A stretch of 6,701 bases of DNA from Flavobacteriaceae bacterium (GTDB lineage Bacteria; Bacteroidota; Bacteroidia; Flavobacteriales; Flavobacteriaceae): assembly GCA_013042825.1 (NCBI GenBank), contig JABDPL010000254.1:1-6701 (forward strand), given 5' to 3'. Made by a program: the position numbers and the translations under genes. Positions 5,369 through 6,701 of the stretch are shown piece after piece. Within the stretch, counting starts at the first letter, position 1, and each line of letters begins with the position of its first letter. Under the pieces are notes generated by a model. That model did no database searches. It was not told where the DNA came from and saw only the letters and a list, made by a program, of their open reading frames with translations.

Positions 5369-6701
5369 TTAATTTTCAGGTTCGGTGTAATAAATTTTAA
5401 GCTTCACTCTATTCTCATCATCGTTTGCATTACTTCCATGCAGCACGGTTCCTTTCGGAGACAGCAAAGCACCCGAAACGGTTTTGCGCAACAATCCTTG
5501 ATCATCTTGCAGGTCGAGGGTTTCAATGTTATTGACATTTGTTGTCACAACCAATCCCAGTTTCGCATTTGTCGAATCTCTTATAAATAGATTATTGATG
5601 TGCTCGGTTATTTCAATGGTATACTTTATCCCGGCGCCATCGGGTTCATCATCGATACGAACCAAAGGTTTCAAATGATCGATTTTAGCATTAACCTGTG
5701 TACTGCTTACAGACTGATCTAATAAGTAATCGATCAAGGGGGTGTTTGTTTCTAAATTGTACAGATACAGACGATCGGGTTCTTCGCCTTGAATGGCAGA
5801 TTGGTCCACAAAAAATTCGAGTTCTGCCTGGTTTATCAGCCAATTTTGAGATTTAAAATCGTCTAATTCAGGAGAGTTCCCATCTTCATCACCGTTAAAC
5901 AAATTGACCACGGCCATTGACCCTTGTGTTCCTTTTAAAAATAGTTGCTCGTCGCCGTTCACGGGATCACCATCTGGAATGTCGATAAAAGTGTCTTCGA
6001 TAAAATTAACACGGTTACCACTAAAATTCAAGGTAAATATACCTGTCTCCGTGGCATTTTCGTCGTCTCCTCCATCGTCTGTAGTGTCTTCAACATCACT
6101 TGTATAATGTATTGTTAAGGTCGCATTTGAACCTACGTTTAGCATTATTAAGGTTCCGTCAACATTCACCGCTTCAGCCTTGATATATAAACCGCGAAAA
6201 TGATTAAGAAAATTGCTCTCATTACTCAATTCGGGCTCTCCTTCTTTATCAAAGATCAGGTTCTGCCAAAGATCATTGGGGTTTTCAAGTAAAAATCTAA
6301 TGCCTGGTGCAAGACGTTGTGAAACATCCATTTCTTCGGTGTCCTCGTTAAATGTTGTGAGAATAATTTGATCTGAGGATGGGAGAAATTCCAAATCTTC
6401 ATACAACAATTCCCCCTCAAGGTCTGATTCGTTTATCATGCTCCCGTCGGAAGCGGTCTTGTTAGTGAAATATTTTAATGATTGATTAAACTCAAAATCA
6501 GGATTAAAATTTCTAAGGAAATAGTTGTTTTTGTATACAGATAACTTAACTGGCGAGTTACCGAAGATCGAGTCAACCTCATACGTATTATTTCCATCTT
6601 CATCGGTATCCGTAAGCGTAGAAAAATAAGGAAGGGTTAACACTACTGAATCAAGCACAACATTTTCTCCAAACATAGGATTATATTCGGAGGGTGTAAG
6701 C
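5369..6701 (-). CDS. DUF4270-family protein, probable envelope lipoprotein, N-terminally truncated by the window edge
   Basis: The open frame reaches the right edge. Residues LTPSEYNP precede the first in-window Met (6676), so that Met is internal and the true start, probably with a lipoprotein signal, lies outside; 443 residues are visible. The pattern VVLDSVVLTLPYFS near the visible N-terminus, NWLINQAELEFFVD (residues 278-291, counting Met 6676 as 1) and the KLKIYYTEPEN C-terminus are what I recognise as DUF4270, a Bacteroidota family of unknown function. The composition is very acidic. DTDEDG (23-28) and NGDEDGNSPELD (261-272) resemble calcium-binding loops. A low-complexity acidic insert at about 194-210 contains DTTDDGGDDE. 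No catalytic motif is recognised; the beta-rich character suggests a secreted or surface structural or binding protein (inference). It is 5 bp upstream of glmS and must share its transcript, which hints at a role in envelope amino-sugar or cell-wall biology but proves nothing. Family assignment is from memory of its motifs. Confidence 0.85.
   Translation of the reverse strand, partial: LTPSEYNPMFGENVVLDSVVLTLPYFSTLTDTDEDGNNTYEVDSIFGNSPVKLSVYKNNYFLRNFNPDFEFNQSLKYFTNKTASDGSMINESDLEGELLYEDLEFLPSSDQIILTTFNEDTEEMDVSQRLAPGIRFLLENPNDLWQNLIFDKEGEPELSNESNFLNHFRGLYIKAEAVNVDGTLIMLNVGSNATLTIHYTSDVEDTTDDGGDDENATETGIFTLNFSGNRVNFIEDTFIDIPDGDPVNGDEQLFLKGTQGSMAVVNLFNGDEDGNSPELDDFKSQNWLINQAELEFFVDQSAIQGEEPDRLYLYNLETNTPLIDYLLDQSVSSTQVNAKIDHLKPLVRIDDEPDGAGIKYTIEITEHINNLFIRDSTNAKLGLVVTTNVNNIETLDLQDDQGLLRKTVSGALLSPKGTVLHGSNANDDENRVKLKIYYTEPEN

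Noticed and set aside
5904..6107. Plus-strand 67-aa open frame rich in Ser and Val
   Set aside because: It is the reverse reading of the acidic Asp/Glu/Gly-rich part of the DUF4270 gene; the composition is a complement artefact.
1..6701. CRISPR array, insertion sequence, tRNA or rRNA, integration site
   Set aside because: I saw no regularly spaced repeats, transposase motifs, terminal inverted repeats or RNA gene signatures. Coding sequence fills nearly the whole window.

Overview
The window looks like a chromosomal segment from a Bacteroidota bacterium, most likely class Flavobacteriia. The evidence is moderate-to-low GC with A-rich, Shine-Dalgarno-free start regions, a TonB-dependent receptor (TBDR) with an N-terminal carboxypeptidase-regulatory-like domain, a lipoprotein whose post-cysteine residues (QNDDD) resemble the Bacteroidota surface-export signal, and a DUF4270-family protein next to glmS. 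Genus and species cannot be read from the sequence.

All four genes lie on the minus strand, so transcription runs from right to left. From the right edge: a DUF4270-family protein (probable envelope lipoprotein, N-terminus outside the window) ends at 5369. Five bases later glmS begins (5363..3516), encoding a complete, apparently intact glucosamine-6-phosphate synthase. A 168-bp intergenic region (3348-3515) follows, holding two hairpin candidates and a possible promoter. Next is a full-length TBDR of 916 aa (3347..597). After 19 bp comes an SGNH/GDSL-family lipoprotein (577 to beyond the left edge; C-terminus missing). No stretch longer than 168 bp is left without a gene.

The layout suggests two transcription units. 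One is DUF4270-glmS, so close together that co-transcription is nearly certain. It links an envelope protein of unknown role to the enzyme that supplies GlcN-6-P for peptidoglycan and LPS. The other is TBDR plus GDSL lipoprotein, which resembles an outer-membrane uptake pair in which a surface esterase-like lipoprotein replaces the SusD binding partner of classical SusCD systems. The substrate is not evident.

No mobile element, CRISPR array, RNA gene, frameshift or degraded gene was found. The window reads as ordinary core or near-core flavobacterial genome. The less-explained points are the TBDR-GDSL pairing, the DUF4270-glmS link with calcium-loop-like motifs in the DUF4270 protein, and a few inverted repeats.
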